Assembly (NCBI GenBank): GCA_963555705.1
Contig: OY743170.1
Location: 15,793,596 to 15,857,595, forward strand
Source: Ligustrum vulgare
Taxonomy: Eukaryota > Streptophyta > Magnoliopsida > Lamiales > Oleaceae
Direction: 5' to 3'
Length of the DNA stretch: 64,000 nucleotides
In this document: in pieces, positions 45,666 through 56,930 of the stretch
How positions within the stretch are numbered: position 1 is the first letter of the stretch
How the letters are laid out: each line of letters opens with the position of its first letter
Program-made: the position numbers and the translations under genes
Notes under the pieces: generated by a model
The model's input: only the letters and a program-made list of their open reading frames with translations
Databases searched by the model: none
What the model was told of the DNA's origin: nothing

Positions 45666-47751
45666 ATGGCTCCCATCCTGGATCTCTTGGCATACATTGT
45701 TCCTACGAAAACAGAGTGGGCATTCCGGGTCCGCGTGGTTAGCCTTTGGGATAATCCTGCGTTTGGAAAGTCCGACGACATTTACAGCTTGGAAATGGTC
45801 CTCATTGACCGAAATGTAAGTCTTGTAATAACAAAAGGGTTCTCATATTAGAACTGTAGTTGATAGTTGATTTAAATATATTTTCCAACACGTATGCTAC
45901 AACAGGCTTCGAACATGCTGGATATGTTATGATGTAGTAATTAAAACACCTTAGGCTATCAGAAAATTTACACCTTATGCTGTAGATACTTCCTGTGATT
46001 AAGCTGGATATGTTATGTTGTAGTAATTAAATCACCTGAAGCCATCACAAAAGAACAGAACACTTATAAACAGAAGAGCTTTCTCATATTAGAAGAATTA
46101 CACGCTTCAAACATGCTGGATATGTTATGTTGTAGTAATTAAAACACCTTAAGCTATCAAAAAATTTACACCTTATGCTGTAGATACTTCATGTGATTAA
46201 GCTGGATATGTTATGCTGTAGTAATTAAATCACCTGAAGCCATCACAGAAGAACAGAACACTAATTAACAAAAGAGCTTTCTCATATTAGAGCTACAGCA
46301 TACAAATCACAGAACATGTTAAACGGAATTAGAAAATAAACTAAGTATACAAATCACAGAACATATTAAACAAAAATATTATGTTGCTAATACTGTATTA
46401 TTTTTAAAATACACATTGAACATATTTATTTAGTTGTTAATACTGTATTGTTTTCTAAAAATAAGAGTTAATAAAATGAAGTTGTTAATCACCTTATGTT
46501 GTAGATACTTCCTGTGATTAAGCAACCAAATCCTGTATTAACAAATCAAAGTACATCATATTTTGAATACATCACAATAATTATTAGAACTAAGCAATAA
46601 ACTAAGCATACAAATCACAGTACATGTTAAACAGAAATATAATCAGATTTTAATACATCAGTAATTAGAAATACACATTGGACAGAATTATTAAGTTGTT
46701 AATACTGTATTGTTTTTTAAAAAAATAAGAGTTAATAAAACTAAGGTGTTAATCATCTTATGCTGTAGATACTTCCTGTGATTAAACTGAATATGTTATG
46801 CTGTAGTAATTAAATCACCTAAAGCCATGACAAAAGAACAGAACACTTATAAACAAAAGAGCTTTCTCATATTAGAAGAACTACACGCTTCAAGCATGCT
46901 GTAAGATTCAATTAAGGGTAATTGATGGGACCGATAGTGCATCTTTCCTGATGTGGGATCGGGAGTGCATACAATTGCTTGGATAGACAGCTACTAATCT
47001 AAATGAATATATGGTTTAGGTAAGTTATATTATTTTTATGGCTTTCATAATGACGTCTATATATGATTACAAGATTGAAACATGACATGAGAGATTTGAA
47101 CCACTAACAGAGTTCGGAAGATTTGTCTTACCCAAACGAAATCGAAGCATTGGTTGAAAGAAAATACTGTTTAAAGTTCAAATTAGGCATGAAAACATCC
47201 AACAACGCAGCGATATATTCACTGTGATGAGGTTAACATTTGATGATGCTTTGATATCCAAGTACGTTACTGTTCCAAACGTCGAAAGCGAGGTTGGTTA
47301 GATTAATTTCATTGTTTATAATTGGTTAAATTGTATAAATCATTATTTTCCCTAAGACAACATTTTAACAATTTTTTATCGATCAATATAATTGTCATAT
47401 TATAGGGTTCTGATTTATTATTGTTATATTAGGGTTCTAATTTATTTTTGAAGAATGACGAGATTGCCACTGATGATTTAAAGGTAATTTTACGTTTGTA
47501 TAACTCTATGTTGATAGGATTTATTAGTTTGAAGCTAATCTTCTAAACAAGTACTGATCCCATTCATGTTTTTGGAATAGGATTGTACTTCTGAAAATGA
47601 GGTTAGCACGCCGACCAAGTCACATCAAAAGCCAATTTCCTTAGACGACCTCGAAACCAATACCAATCCTAAGTGAATGTTGGATGTTAACTCATCCACA
47701 CAAATGTCCACGAACAAGTATAGGAGGGTAATTAAACAGGAGAAATCTTGA
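45666..47751 (+). pseudogene. Replication protein A 70 kDa-like gene (Helitron-type RPA)
   Basis: This is a single-stranded-DNA-binding RPA1 relative. Exon 1 (45666-45815, ending at GTAAGT) encodes the start of an N-terminal OB-fold/DUF223-like domain (MAPILDLLAYIVPTKTEWAF then YSLEMVLIDRN). A 1.1 kb repeat-filled gap follows. An exon near 46903-47019 encodes LRVIDGTDSASFLMWDREC, typical of the C-terminal RPA70 domain, with an in-frame TAG after LLG. The next (47111-47292) gives YPNEIEALVERKYCLKFK and then, one frame away, IRHENIQQRSDIFTVMRLTF. The last (about 47580-47751) gives DCTSENEVSTPTKSHQKPIS and ends near VIKQEKS. The middle OB folds are missing. With stops, a frameshift and missing exons it is a pseudogene. 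Similar RPA genes ride in plant Helitrons. Confidence 0.8.
45906..46300. repeat. Tandem ~198-bp repeats inside the RPA-like gene
   Basis: Copies begin 'gcttcgaacatgctggatat' at 45906 and 'gcttcaaacatgctggatat' at 46104. A third partial copy is at about 46740-46905. Between them 'acaaatcacagaacatgtta' also recurs (46305, 46350, 46610). They fill the space where the central RPA exons would be expected. Confidence 0.88.
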
Positions 47752-48351
47752 ATGGAAATGCTAATTTTGTGTAGCAATGTTCTGGTGATGGATTGAACTG
47801 AATATGCTACCTGTGTTTTGGGACTTTAATTATCTTAACAAGCAGTTGTATTTTGTTTTTGTGGTAGATGCTGATGTGGACGTGCCATCTATGATTGTCA
47901 TTGTAATGATCAAGAATTTGGAGTTTTCATTTTCTTTCTACTACTTAGAATTCGAATTGGCCTTTTATGGTATTTCATTATGGTGCACGCTCCAATGATG
48001 TTGAACAATTACAGTAATTCAAATTGGACGTAGCACATTTGTATCCATCACGAGCCCAAAAAAAAAAAATACTACACACCATTTTTGAGTGAAGGTAAAG
48101 TATGTATGCGTGATGGAAGATGTTTAGAGTTAAAAAAGAATGAGTGATTATGAAACTTCTGATAAGTAAAATTCATAATCTATGTTTGTGAAATTACATT
48201 ACCTTGTGAGATTTCTTATCATCTAACCAATTGGCAGCGACATTGTTCTGTTTCTGACGACGAATCCTCATTGCACATGAAACATTATAAATTAAAAATC
48301 AATCAAACTGTAAACATTTTAAAAATCGATTTTAAAATTAATCATATACAT
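47752..48351. other. Non-coding stretch with one possible minus-strand exon
   Basis: At 48271-48203 (minus) an ATG opens 23 codons (MRIRRQKQNNVAANWLDDKK..) ending exactly at a GTAATG donor. Its surroundings are a diverged version of the 283-bp repeat that follows. Otherwise I see nothing coding. Confidence 0.4.
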
Positions 48352-49250
48352 CACAGCAAATAGTATACATTAGAAGCATGTACAGGCTGAAATGAAGAAA
48401 AATAATTCAAGAGTGTTAACAGAAATTCCCAGCAATATTATAGATTGCAAAATAACATATACCAGTGACAATCCCTCATTACATTTCATTGGCAGGATGG
48501 AAATTAATTATAATGAAAATAAATTCAAGAATGTTTGGCGATAGAAGTAAAATTATATTACCTTTTGCGACGCTGAACCATCCGCACCGCTAGGCATCTA
48601 TGTTGTTTATTCTTGCTTAACAAAATCCTCAATGCACAGCAAATAGTATACATTAGAAGCATGTACAGGCTGAAATGAAGAAAAATAATTCAAGAATGTT
48701 AACAGAAATTCCCAGCAATATTATACATTGCAAAATAACATATACCAGTGACAATCCCTCATTACATTTCATTGGCGGGATGGAAATTAATTATAATGAA
48801 AATAAATTCAAGAATGTTTGGCGATAGAAGTAAAATTATATTACCTTTTGCGACGCTGAACCATCCGCATCGCTAGGCATCTATGTTGTTCATTCTTGCT
48901 TAACAAAATCCTCAATGCACAGAAAATAGTATTCATTAGAAGCATGTACAGACTGAAATGAGGAAAAATAATTCAAGATTGTTGCCAGGAATTCCCAGCA
49001 ATATTATAGATTGCAAAATAACATATACCAGTGACAATCCCTCATTAGATTTCATTGGCAGGATGGAAATTAATAATAATGAAATAAATTCAAGAATGTT
49101 TGTCGATAGAAGTAAAATTATATTACCTTTTGCGAAGCTGAACCATGAGCACCGCTAGGCATCTATGTTGTTCATTCTTGCTTAACAAAACCTCAATGCA
49201 CAGCAAATAGTATACATTAGAAGCATGTACAGACTGAAATGAAGAAAAAT
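48352..49250. repeat. Tandem array, 283-bp unit, three copies
   Basis: Units start at CACAGCAAATAG near 48352, 48635 and 48918, with a fourth start near 49199. They are highly similar. Each holds, on the plus strand, a stretch (…IPSNIIDCK…) resembling the exon at 50984-51070 (…PLSNIINCK). On the minus strand each holds a 12-codon ATG-led frame (48597-48562, 48880-48845, 49162-49127) ending at GTAATA. Confidence 0.92.
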
Positions 49251-49254
49251 AATC

Positions 49255-49427
49255 ATAATATTATATTATTTATATTATATTATATGAAAATATTCTATGT
49301 TAAATAAAAAAAAAAATTTATATAAATTATATTATATTATATATATTAATATATTATATGTTAAATAAATATTTTGATTTATATAATTATAATATAATCG
49401 TAAATATTAAATTATAATTATAATAAT

Positions 49428-49479
<52 letters not shown>

Positions 49480-49812
49480 TGCAAATATTTTATTGTAATT
49501 TAATATTATTTTTATATTTAATATGATTTATTATATTGTATTGACATAATATTATAATTATAATTATTATAATTAGTATATTAATATTAATATTTATATT
49601 AAAATTGTATATTTTTATAATAAATATAATTATAATTTTGATTATTATAATTATAATTTAATATTTACGATTATATTATTATCATTTTTATTATATATAT
49701 ATATATATATTTTATTATATAATATTATATAATAATATAATATTATTATTATTTAATATATTATTTTTATTATATTATTATATTATATTATATTATATTA
49801 CATTACATTACA

Positions 49813-49906
<94 letters not shown>

Positions 49907-49925
49907 AATATTATATATGTCATAA
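49255..49925. repeat. Extremely AT-rich block with (TA)n tracts
   Basis: Almost pure A/T for about 670 bases. Long TA runs lie at 49431-49478 and 49815-49903. A strong cruciform or slippage-prone region is likely. Confidence 0.95.
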
Positions 49926-50983
49926 CATGAATATCATATCACCATTTAATGATCTCACAGCAATGGATCACTTCATTACAACTTGCAGGCGGCTCCCATG
50001 TCTCAATGCAGGCAACAATACTTCAAACCCGACAGTCTCTCACTTCAAACCTGACAGTCTTAATTGCTGTATGTTGGCACCGTGTAAAATACATTTTGAA
50101 ATGTCAGTAAACCATTATCAATAGTAATTAACCGTGTAAATTGGATTTTAAATGATCTTCCAGCACTCGTGATTGGACAACCTTTATTACACATATATAT
50201 GTATCAGAAACAAATATAAGCATTATTATCTCATTTGGAGGCAATTGTTTTGAGAAAGCAATGAATGAAGATTTTTAAAGAAGTTGGAAGAGGGAACTTA
50301 GTCAGATGAATACAAATTATGTGAAACGCCAAAGAGTACATCAGTGTCATAGTGGAGGTTAGACGGATACATTTATTTTCATTTATTATTTGACCTAACT
50401 TATGTGTTAGAAGTGCTGAATAAACATGTATGATATGAAGAAGTAATAAATTTCCTGCCACCCTATGATTTCAAGACTCAACAAGTGTTTTATGTGAATA
50501 AGCAACTACATGTTTCAATTTTATTTTATTTTTTTTGTATATTCAGCTACGGTAACTGAAAATTTTGTGGATCTGCAGAGCAATATAAATAAATAAATGA
50601 TCTAAAAAACAAATAAATGCTTTTGTGATAATTATTTGATTTCATTAATTTCACCTTACAGATTAAAGTAGGTTGTATTTTTGTTTATTCATAAATGATT
50701 TGAAGAAGAAATAAATGTTCTACATGAGTTGTTTTATAAAGAAGTAAATGTTTGTCATTCTGAGATTTCAAGACTCCATAAATGTTCCTGTGATTAAACA
50801 ACTATGTTTACAATTGTACTTCTGTAAATTTAGCAGCAGTTTCTAGATGAGTGAAAAAAGGTAGTAAATGTACAAGTGATTATTACAGATTTTGAATGCA
50901 ACATAACATGCATCAGCTTATACATACTCTGTCATTTAGAATATTTAGAATTTCTTTGGGTTATTTTTCTTTTAATGTTTCAG
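49926..50983. other. Non-coding stretch
   Basis: No domain-bearing frame. Phrases such as 'agtaaatgt..' and 'gatttcaagactc' recur loosely (50470, 50705, 50760). Confidence 0.55.
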
Positions 50984-52380
50984 ATTATACGGTTGAGATC
51001 CAAAATGACCAAGATAGTGATGCAAACACAACTAACTATTCAAGAACACCATTAAGCAATATTATAAACTGTAAGTAACTATCATTAGTATGGTGGTTTT
51101 TTTTTCATTTTCATTTTCATTTTTTAAAAGGATTATAGGTTAGCATTTTTTTTAATATTGAAAATTATAAACTCTATCAGTTTCCCCTACGAGACGACAT
51201 CACAACAGGACTGGGAATGCAAATAGAGCATGACAGGTTTTGGGATCTGGAAGGCACATAATACGTAATGGTGTTTTCCAGGGAACTACAAACATAGAGT
51301 ATATTTCCTCCATAGATGAAAACCTTGAGGTTCACCAGAACAGTGGTAAGAATGTCGAAATAATTTTTTTTTATTGTGAAGTGGCAATTGAAATGTAGTT
51401 TGAAAATGCATGCCTGTTTCATTAAAAGAATTATAAAAATGTAACTATCACGTGACTGTTAACTTTCTTCAAACTGTTTATTATTGTCGTGCAGAAAAGA
51501 GAGTACCTCAGTTTGATTCTCCAATACTATCAATAGAGTCATTTTGCAATGTCATAAGTGGTATGATTACATATTTATATGAGTGTAATGTTAATTTTAA
51601 TTAATTTAAAACAATTCATCGAATTTCTTCATGGTAATAATGTTTTCACCTCGCAAACTTATGTCACTATATTTTGGGACTCATGTAAATGTATAGAACC
51701 AAGAAAGACTTGTGGAAGATTGCGTTCTTTGTCTTCTGGAAAACACACGATACGTAATGGTCTTACTCAAGTAGAGTCTCAATTGACATAAAAAACAACC
51801 ATCTTAGAGCAGCTAGAACATTCAGCTCTTCCACAGAATGATTTAAATTTCAGTGAGGGTAAGTTTCTTGAGTTGAAAAATATTAAACTTTAAATATTAC
51901 ACTTAATTTAATTTTTATCATACATGAAAGAGATTCTTTAAATTTATAATCTTTTGTTCTCAATGTAGGAGAGGATGTCACATCTCAGGAAGCACGGGAT
52001 AGAGGTAGTTACATCCAGATTTAGAGATGTCAAAGCCTTTATTAAATGTTGTCAAAGACTTATGATTTTCATGAGTATGGTATCATAGATTTTGGTTTTC
52101 TTGCAGATGAGAATGAGGAAGAGGAATCTGATATTCAGTCGAGTAGAGGTATTTTTTTATGATTTTAAGAACCAATACATTCTAACTGAAATAATGCTGA
52201 TATCACTTAAGGAATATGAATTAAAATATGTTTTGAAGCAGATAAGTTTTTCCATTCCAGAAAACAAAAAACAGATTAAAATAAACGTATTATAATGTGG
52301 AAATAATTATGTACAGGATAAAGATGATATACCTGGAGATGTGACCAATTTAATGGCCATGAGGACAAGTAAAAAAACAT
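50984..52380 (+). pseudogene. Multi-exon gene remnant with duplicated exon modules (probable N-terminal part of Helitron helicase gene)
   Basis: A series of AG..GT-bounded blocks shares splice phase 1: 50984-51070 (YTVEIQNDQDSDANTTNYSR then TPLSNIIN), about 51181-51345 (RHIIRNGVFQGTTNIEYISS..), 51495-51561 (KRVPQFDSPILSIESFCNVI), about 51700-51860 (GRLRSLSSGKHTIRNGLTQV.. then LEQLEHSALPQNDLNFSE), about 51970-52003 (EDVTSQEARDR), 52108-52148 (DENEEEESDIQSSR) and about 52319-52372 (DKDDIPGDVTNLMAMRTS). Blocks 2 and 4 are related (GRHIIRNG and GKHTIRNG). In-frame stops lie in blocks 2 and 4. The family is not recognised from these blocks alone. Position and strand, upstream of a Helitron helicase-like exon, suggest the low-complexity N-terminal region of that gene. 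Confidence 0.55.
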
Positions 52381-53390
52381 GTGTTCTATGTTTGTCTTTG
52401 TTTGTAGCTTCATCCCAAGCATTGTAATTCACATCTCGGCATAGAAAACAGAAAAACTTTGTTAGATTTTGTATAACTCAGTTTTATAATTAAAAATCTT
52501 CTGGCAGTTTTTAAAAAATTGTATACAGTGCCCTCACCTCTATGTGTTGACATTGTCGGTGTTGTAACCAACAACAGTTTCCAACGATTCTTTGCAAGTT
52601 TGTCATGGCTTGCAATGAGAAATGAACGAAATATATCAATATATTTAAAGTGTATGGCTTCTATCATATTAAGACAAGAATGGACATAATTCTTTAAACA
52701 AAAATGTAAAAAATCAGAAAGTATATATATGTAATAATAGCTTAACATCTGTACGGTGTGATGAACAAGGAACACGCAATAAACAAAATTTAAAAAATCA
52801 CAAAGCATATAGACAATATTAGCTCAACTTTTGTACGGAGTAATGAAGAAGGAACACGAAATTTTTTTCACCATCTCTGTACAGGTCGAATAAGAACCAG
52901 GTCCAATTCTTTATTAACCAGATCTCGCAAGGAATTGTAGATCTAGCAAGGGAACATAAAAAAACATGTATTAATACATACCAAATAAGTTAATGCTATT
53001 TTTTCTAAATTAGATGGAATAAATTTCTGAAAATAATATAGAAAGGCTAAGCAAAACAAACCTCAGTGGTTTCTTTGATATCGGCCCTTTTTGAGTCACG
53101 GATCGTCGAAAAGTGAGGCACCGAAAGTTGATTTTCGAGAAACCAACAGATTAGCGACGTGAATTAGGATTTGGAGTTTTAGATTTCATAGTTTCTGAAT
53201 TCAAATCGTCGGTCGAATATCTCCAAGGCCCGCTATTTATGCGAAATACACCACTGCTTCAGAGGAGACGGAGGAGCAAGCTTAGATTTCTTATGGTGGA
53301 AGACTTTAGAATGGTAGAGAGAAATGTGAAATGATTCTGAAAACCTTTTTTCCCAAGAGATAAGGTCACTCTCAAAAACAAGGTAGGATA
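52381..53390. other. Non-coding or decayed exons
   Basis: No clear domain. A possible terminal exon near 52888-52940 (RIRTRSNSLLTRSRKEL then stop) and a possible minus-strand block at 52620-52540 are too short to trust. Confidence 0.45.
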
Positions 53391-53394
53391 GTGG

Positions 53395-54022
53395 ACACAT
53401 GTACCCTCTTTTTGGTAAACATATTTTTAATCATATTTTTTACTATGCCTCCATTCGATAATGTAATAATTGTGGTTTATAAACCACTTTTTAAACTACA
53501 CAATTCCCCAAATCAATCTCTAACCCTACATATTTTCTCTCTCCAATTTTTAACCATCCATCTACTTAAAAAAACAACAAAAAAACCAAAAAAATCTGAT
53601 TTGACATATCTGAACGGAGGCTACATAGTTCTCGAAATAAAATTTTAGCCTCTGTTTGGCAAAGTATTAAAAAATATGTTTTTAAACAATACAAATTCTC
53701 AAATCACTTTTTAACCACAAACATTTTCTCTCTTCATTTTACTAACATACATTTTACCTCTAAAACATTAAAAAAAACATGTTTTAAAATAAAAAAAATT
53801 TAACAAATCTTCTCTCTCAATTTTCAACCATAAATTTTATCTACAAAAGGTAAAAAAAGATACTAATTTAAACAATATAACTTTTAACAAACCAAACCTA
53901 AATTGATTTCTTATTATAGGTAATTTTTAACATTTTGAGTCTGTCTGGTATAACACAATTTCTAAAATGATTGAGCCTCTGTTCGGATAACACTATTTTT
54001 TTTTTATTATTTTTTTGATTTT
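53395..54022. repeat. Cluster of a dispersed A/T-rich repeat (CCTCTGTTTGG type)
   Basis: Several related pieces share 'cctctgtttggcaaag' or 'cctctgttcggataac' starts and bodies of 'ctttttaaactacacaattc' and 'attttctctctccaattttt'. The last, starting about 53974, is continued at 62922-63075 on the far side of the LARD and closes with an inverted CAGAGG. This is consistent with a MITE-like unit split by the LARD. Confidence 0.7.
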
Positions 54023-54027
54023 AAAAC

Positions 54028-56912
54028 TGTAGCGCCCCGAGTTCCGTATACCCGGTTCACCACGTCATTATCTAATCTAATTTTTTTTTTCGAATAATTT
54101 TTTTTTTTTTTTTTTGCGGAAGAATAACTGAAATTCATTTATGGCAACCTTAAATAAACTGTAATGGTCGATAAAATTTAATAACATTTATGAAACAATT
54201 TGAAATAGTAAACCGAACCATTAATATTGTAAAGAAATTTACAATATCATAATTTCTCAAATAAATGAAGTTCTCATAATTATTCGATGCTTGGAAAATA
54301 CGAAAATCTTAAAGTTAAACTTTCAACCATTTATCGATTATTGCCACCATCATCCATCACTTGCCACCGTCTCCGAAATCTGCAAAATTGTTAAACATGG
54401 GTTGAGCATTTCATAAATGAAATACTCAGTAGACTCATCGCCAATTAATTAATCTACAATATAATTGAACACATAAATACCGGCTCTTTGAAAACATCTT
54501 TGAAAAACATATCAACATATAATCACATAAATATACCAAGCATAATTTTCTTTTGAAAGCATAGGGATCATTTTCATCATAACATAGGATATGATCGAAA
54601 TACTCATAAACATAGGGAGACACAAGAATTTTACCGAACTTAGATGGCAAGAATTCTTATGTGTAGCGCTACTAAACTCCGGTCCTCTTAGCATAATCAT
54701 AAACATATCATATGTGACCCATAAAAATCTTGTGAGATTGATTTCATAGCAATCTTGTGAGATTGATTTCATAGCAATGATCCAAACATTTTCGTAAAAA
54801 CATAGGGTATACTTACTTTTCGTAAAAACATAAGATATACTTACTTGTCATAAAAACATACTTACTTTTCATAAAAACATAAGTCATACTTACTTGTCAT
54901 AAAAACATACTTACTTTTCATAAAAACATAAGACATACTTACTTGTCATAAAAACATACTTACTTTTCATAAAAACATAAGACATACTTACTTGTCATAA
55001 AAACATACTTACTTTTCGTAAAAACATAAGACATACTTACTTGTCATAAAAACATACTTACTTTTCGTAAAAACATAAGACATACTTACTTTTCATAAAA
55101 ACATACTTACTTTTCGTAAAAACATAAGACATACTTACTTGTCATAAAAACATACTTACTTTTCGTAAAAACATAAAACATACTTACTTGTCATAAAAAC
55201 ATACTTACTTTTCGTAAAAACATAAGACATACTTACTTGTCATAAAAACATACTTACTTTTCGTAAAAACATAAGACATACTTACTTGTCATAAAAACAT
55301 AATTTCACAAGTTATGTGACATTCACATACAATCATAATTTAAATCAATTAATAGAGGCGAGTCTACCTTAAATCCGACGAGTGCAAAGTTGAGCGGGAA
55401 TGACTTCAATTTCTTTAAATTCTCCGTACGCTTCGTCTTAGCCAATAAGTCACCTTAGTCTTTTGAATTATATAGTTCAATTGATAATTTACAATTTGAG
55501 GACTGAAATTGATGTTTTGAAAGCTTAGGGACTAAAATGAATACTTTTGAAAGTTGAAGGACTAAGATGAATATCTTTGAAACTTGAGTTGAAACTTAAA
55601 ACGAATATTACTATAGGGCTGAAATAATATATTTTAAAAATGAAAGGACTGTTTAAAACTCTTTTAAAACTTTAAGGGTTGGAATGCAAAACTTTAAAGC
55701 TTGAGGGACTGAATTAAATATCATTTAAAATCTTGGGACTAATATTGCAATTTCCGAAAACTTTATTAAAACATATATTTCTCTTTTCTCTACTATCACT
55801 GAATTGAATCAGAGAGAGACGGCGAGAGAGGAGATGAAGGCTGGCGACGGAGGGTGAAGTCCAGGCTACAGCCGGTGGAACGCCGGCGAATCGTAGGCGT
55901 AAGGTGCGGCGGGTGGCTCAGCAGGATGGGGATTCAGATTTGAGGGATTATGTGCGAGTTTTGAGTGCGAAACCGTGTGCAACCGAGGCTTGATTTCGTG
56001 ATTTTTCGGAGATTAATCTGTCGCAGTGGTGGTCTGAGGTGATGCAAGTACTTGGTTTGGCTTATTCTGGGTTTTGATTTTGGGATCGATTCTGATTTTG
56101 GAAGTGGTGGTGCAGGCGGATCCTGTTTTTGTGATGGTTAAGCTTGGTGAAATCCTACGGTGGTTGCAGTGACTGCAGAGGCAAATCTTGGAGTTAATAG
56201 TGGAATTGATGACTGGAGCTGGAGGTGGTGATTCTGGTTGGATTTTGGCATTTTGCAGCTTGCTTCGATCGAGTTGAATCGGTAGTGATTCATTGTATAT
56301 GTATATATATCCTACAGTCCAGCTCCTCTCACATTCTTTCCAATCTTCAGCATGTGATTTCATGTCTTTCTTTGTTCTCTTTTATAACTTTACAGCGTGC
56401 ATTTCATGCTTTTGTATATCTAGCCATGTTCCATGTTATCATCATGTGGTGAAAGTTTGGTGATGATGAAACGTAGGTGAGACATGGGTTGGATGGTTTT
56501 GTAAAAATAAAATGGTGGAGAATATTATAATTGAAGGAATCTTTTGATAGATTAATTGAGTGGAAAGTGGTAGGAAAAACAATGGTATTGTGACTTGAAG
56601 TCTCTGCAGATTGAGATAGACATAGACATAGACATAGACGTGAGGTGATGATGAAACCGTGGGTTCATGGTACAATTTTGGTATAAAATTGAATTACGTA
56701 TTTGGACTTGAAATAATTTGAATAAGGAAAATTGAGATATTTTTACTGAATTTGGAATTTAATTTAAAATCGAACAATCTTGACTATTTCTTGACTTGGC
56801 TAGACGAACACGTCGCAGCGTTAACTTTAAAATAATGGGTGAAATAGTAGCGACACGATTTTCTAAATATTAAAATAATTATTAAATTGCGTTAAAATTC
56901 TGGGTCGCTACA
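54028..56912 (-). repeat. LARD 3' LTR (left copy), 2885 bp
   Basis: It contains a 49-bp minisatellite (54796-55305), phased 'gggactaaaatgaatac'-type repeats (55495-55770) and a GC-rich island (55810-55930). Short open frames on both strands (for example 56363-56013) recur unchanged in the other LTR. They reflect youth, since nothing indicates a gene. Confidence 0.95.
54796..55305. repeat. 49-bp minisatellite in left LARD LTR
   Basis: The unit consists of 'cataagacatacttacttgt' plus 'cataaaaacatacttacttt' plus 'tcgtaaaaa', about ten copies with small variants. It is repeated base for base, apart from one substitution, at 60800-61309. Confidence 0.95.
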
Positions 56913-56930
56913 AACTTACCCCCTTAAAAT
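56913..56930 (-). promoter_or_regulatory. Polypurine tract, LARD
   Basis: On the minus strand ATTTTAAGGGGGTAAGTT lies directly before the 3' LTR, preceded by TTCGAGGACGAA. This is the conserved layout of plant Tekay/Del gypsy elements. Confidence 0.9.

Noticed and set aside
54796..55305. CRISPR-like regular array of short repeats.
   Set aside because: The context is plant nuclear DNA, the 'spacers' are themselves repeats, and the array is a minisatellite duplicated with its LTR.
54435..56675. Five open frames present twice with identical sequence (also at 60439-62679).
   Set aside because: They are inside the two copies of one LTR. Identity reflects the recent duplication of the LTR and gives no sign of a conserved protein.
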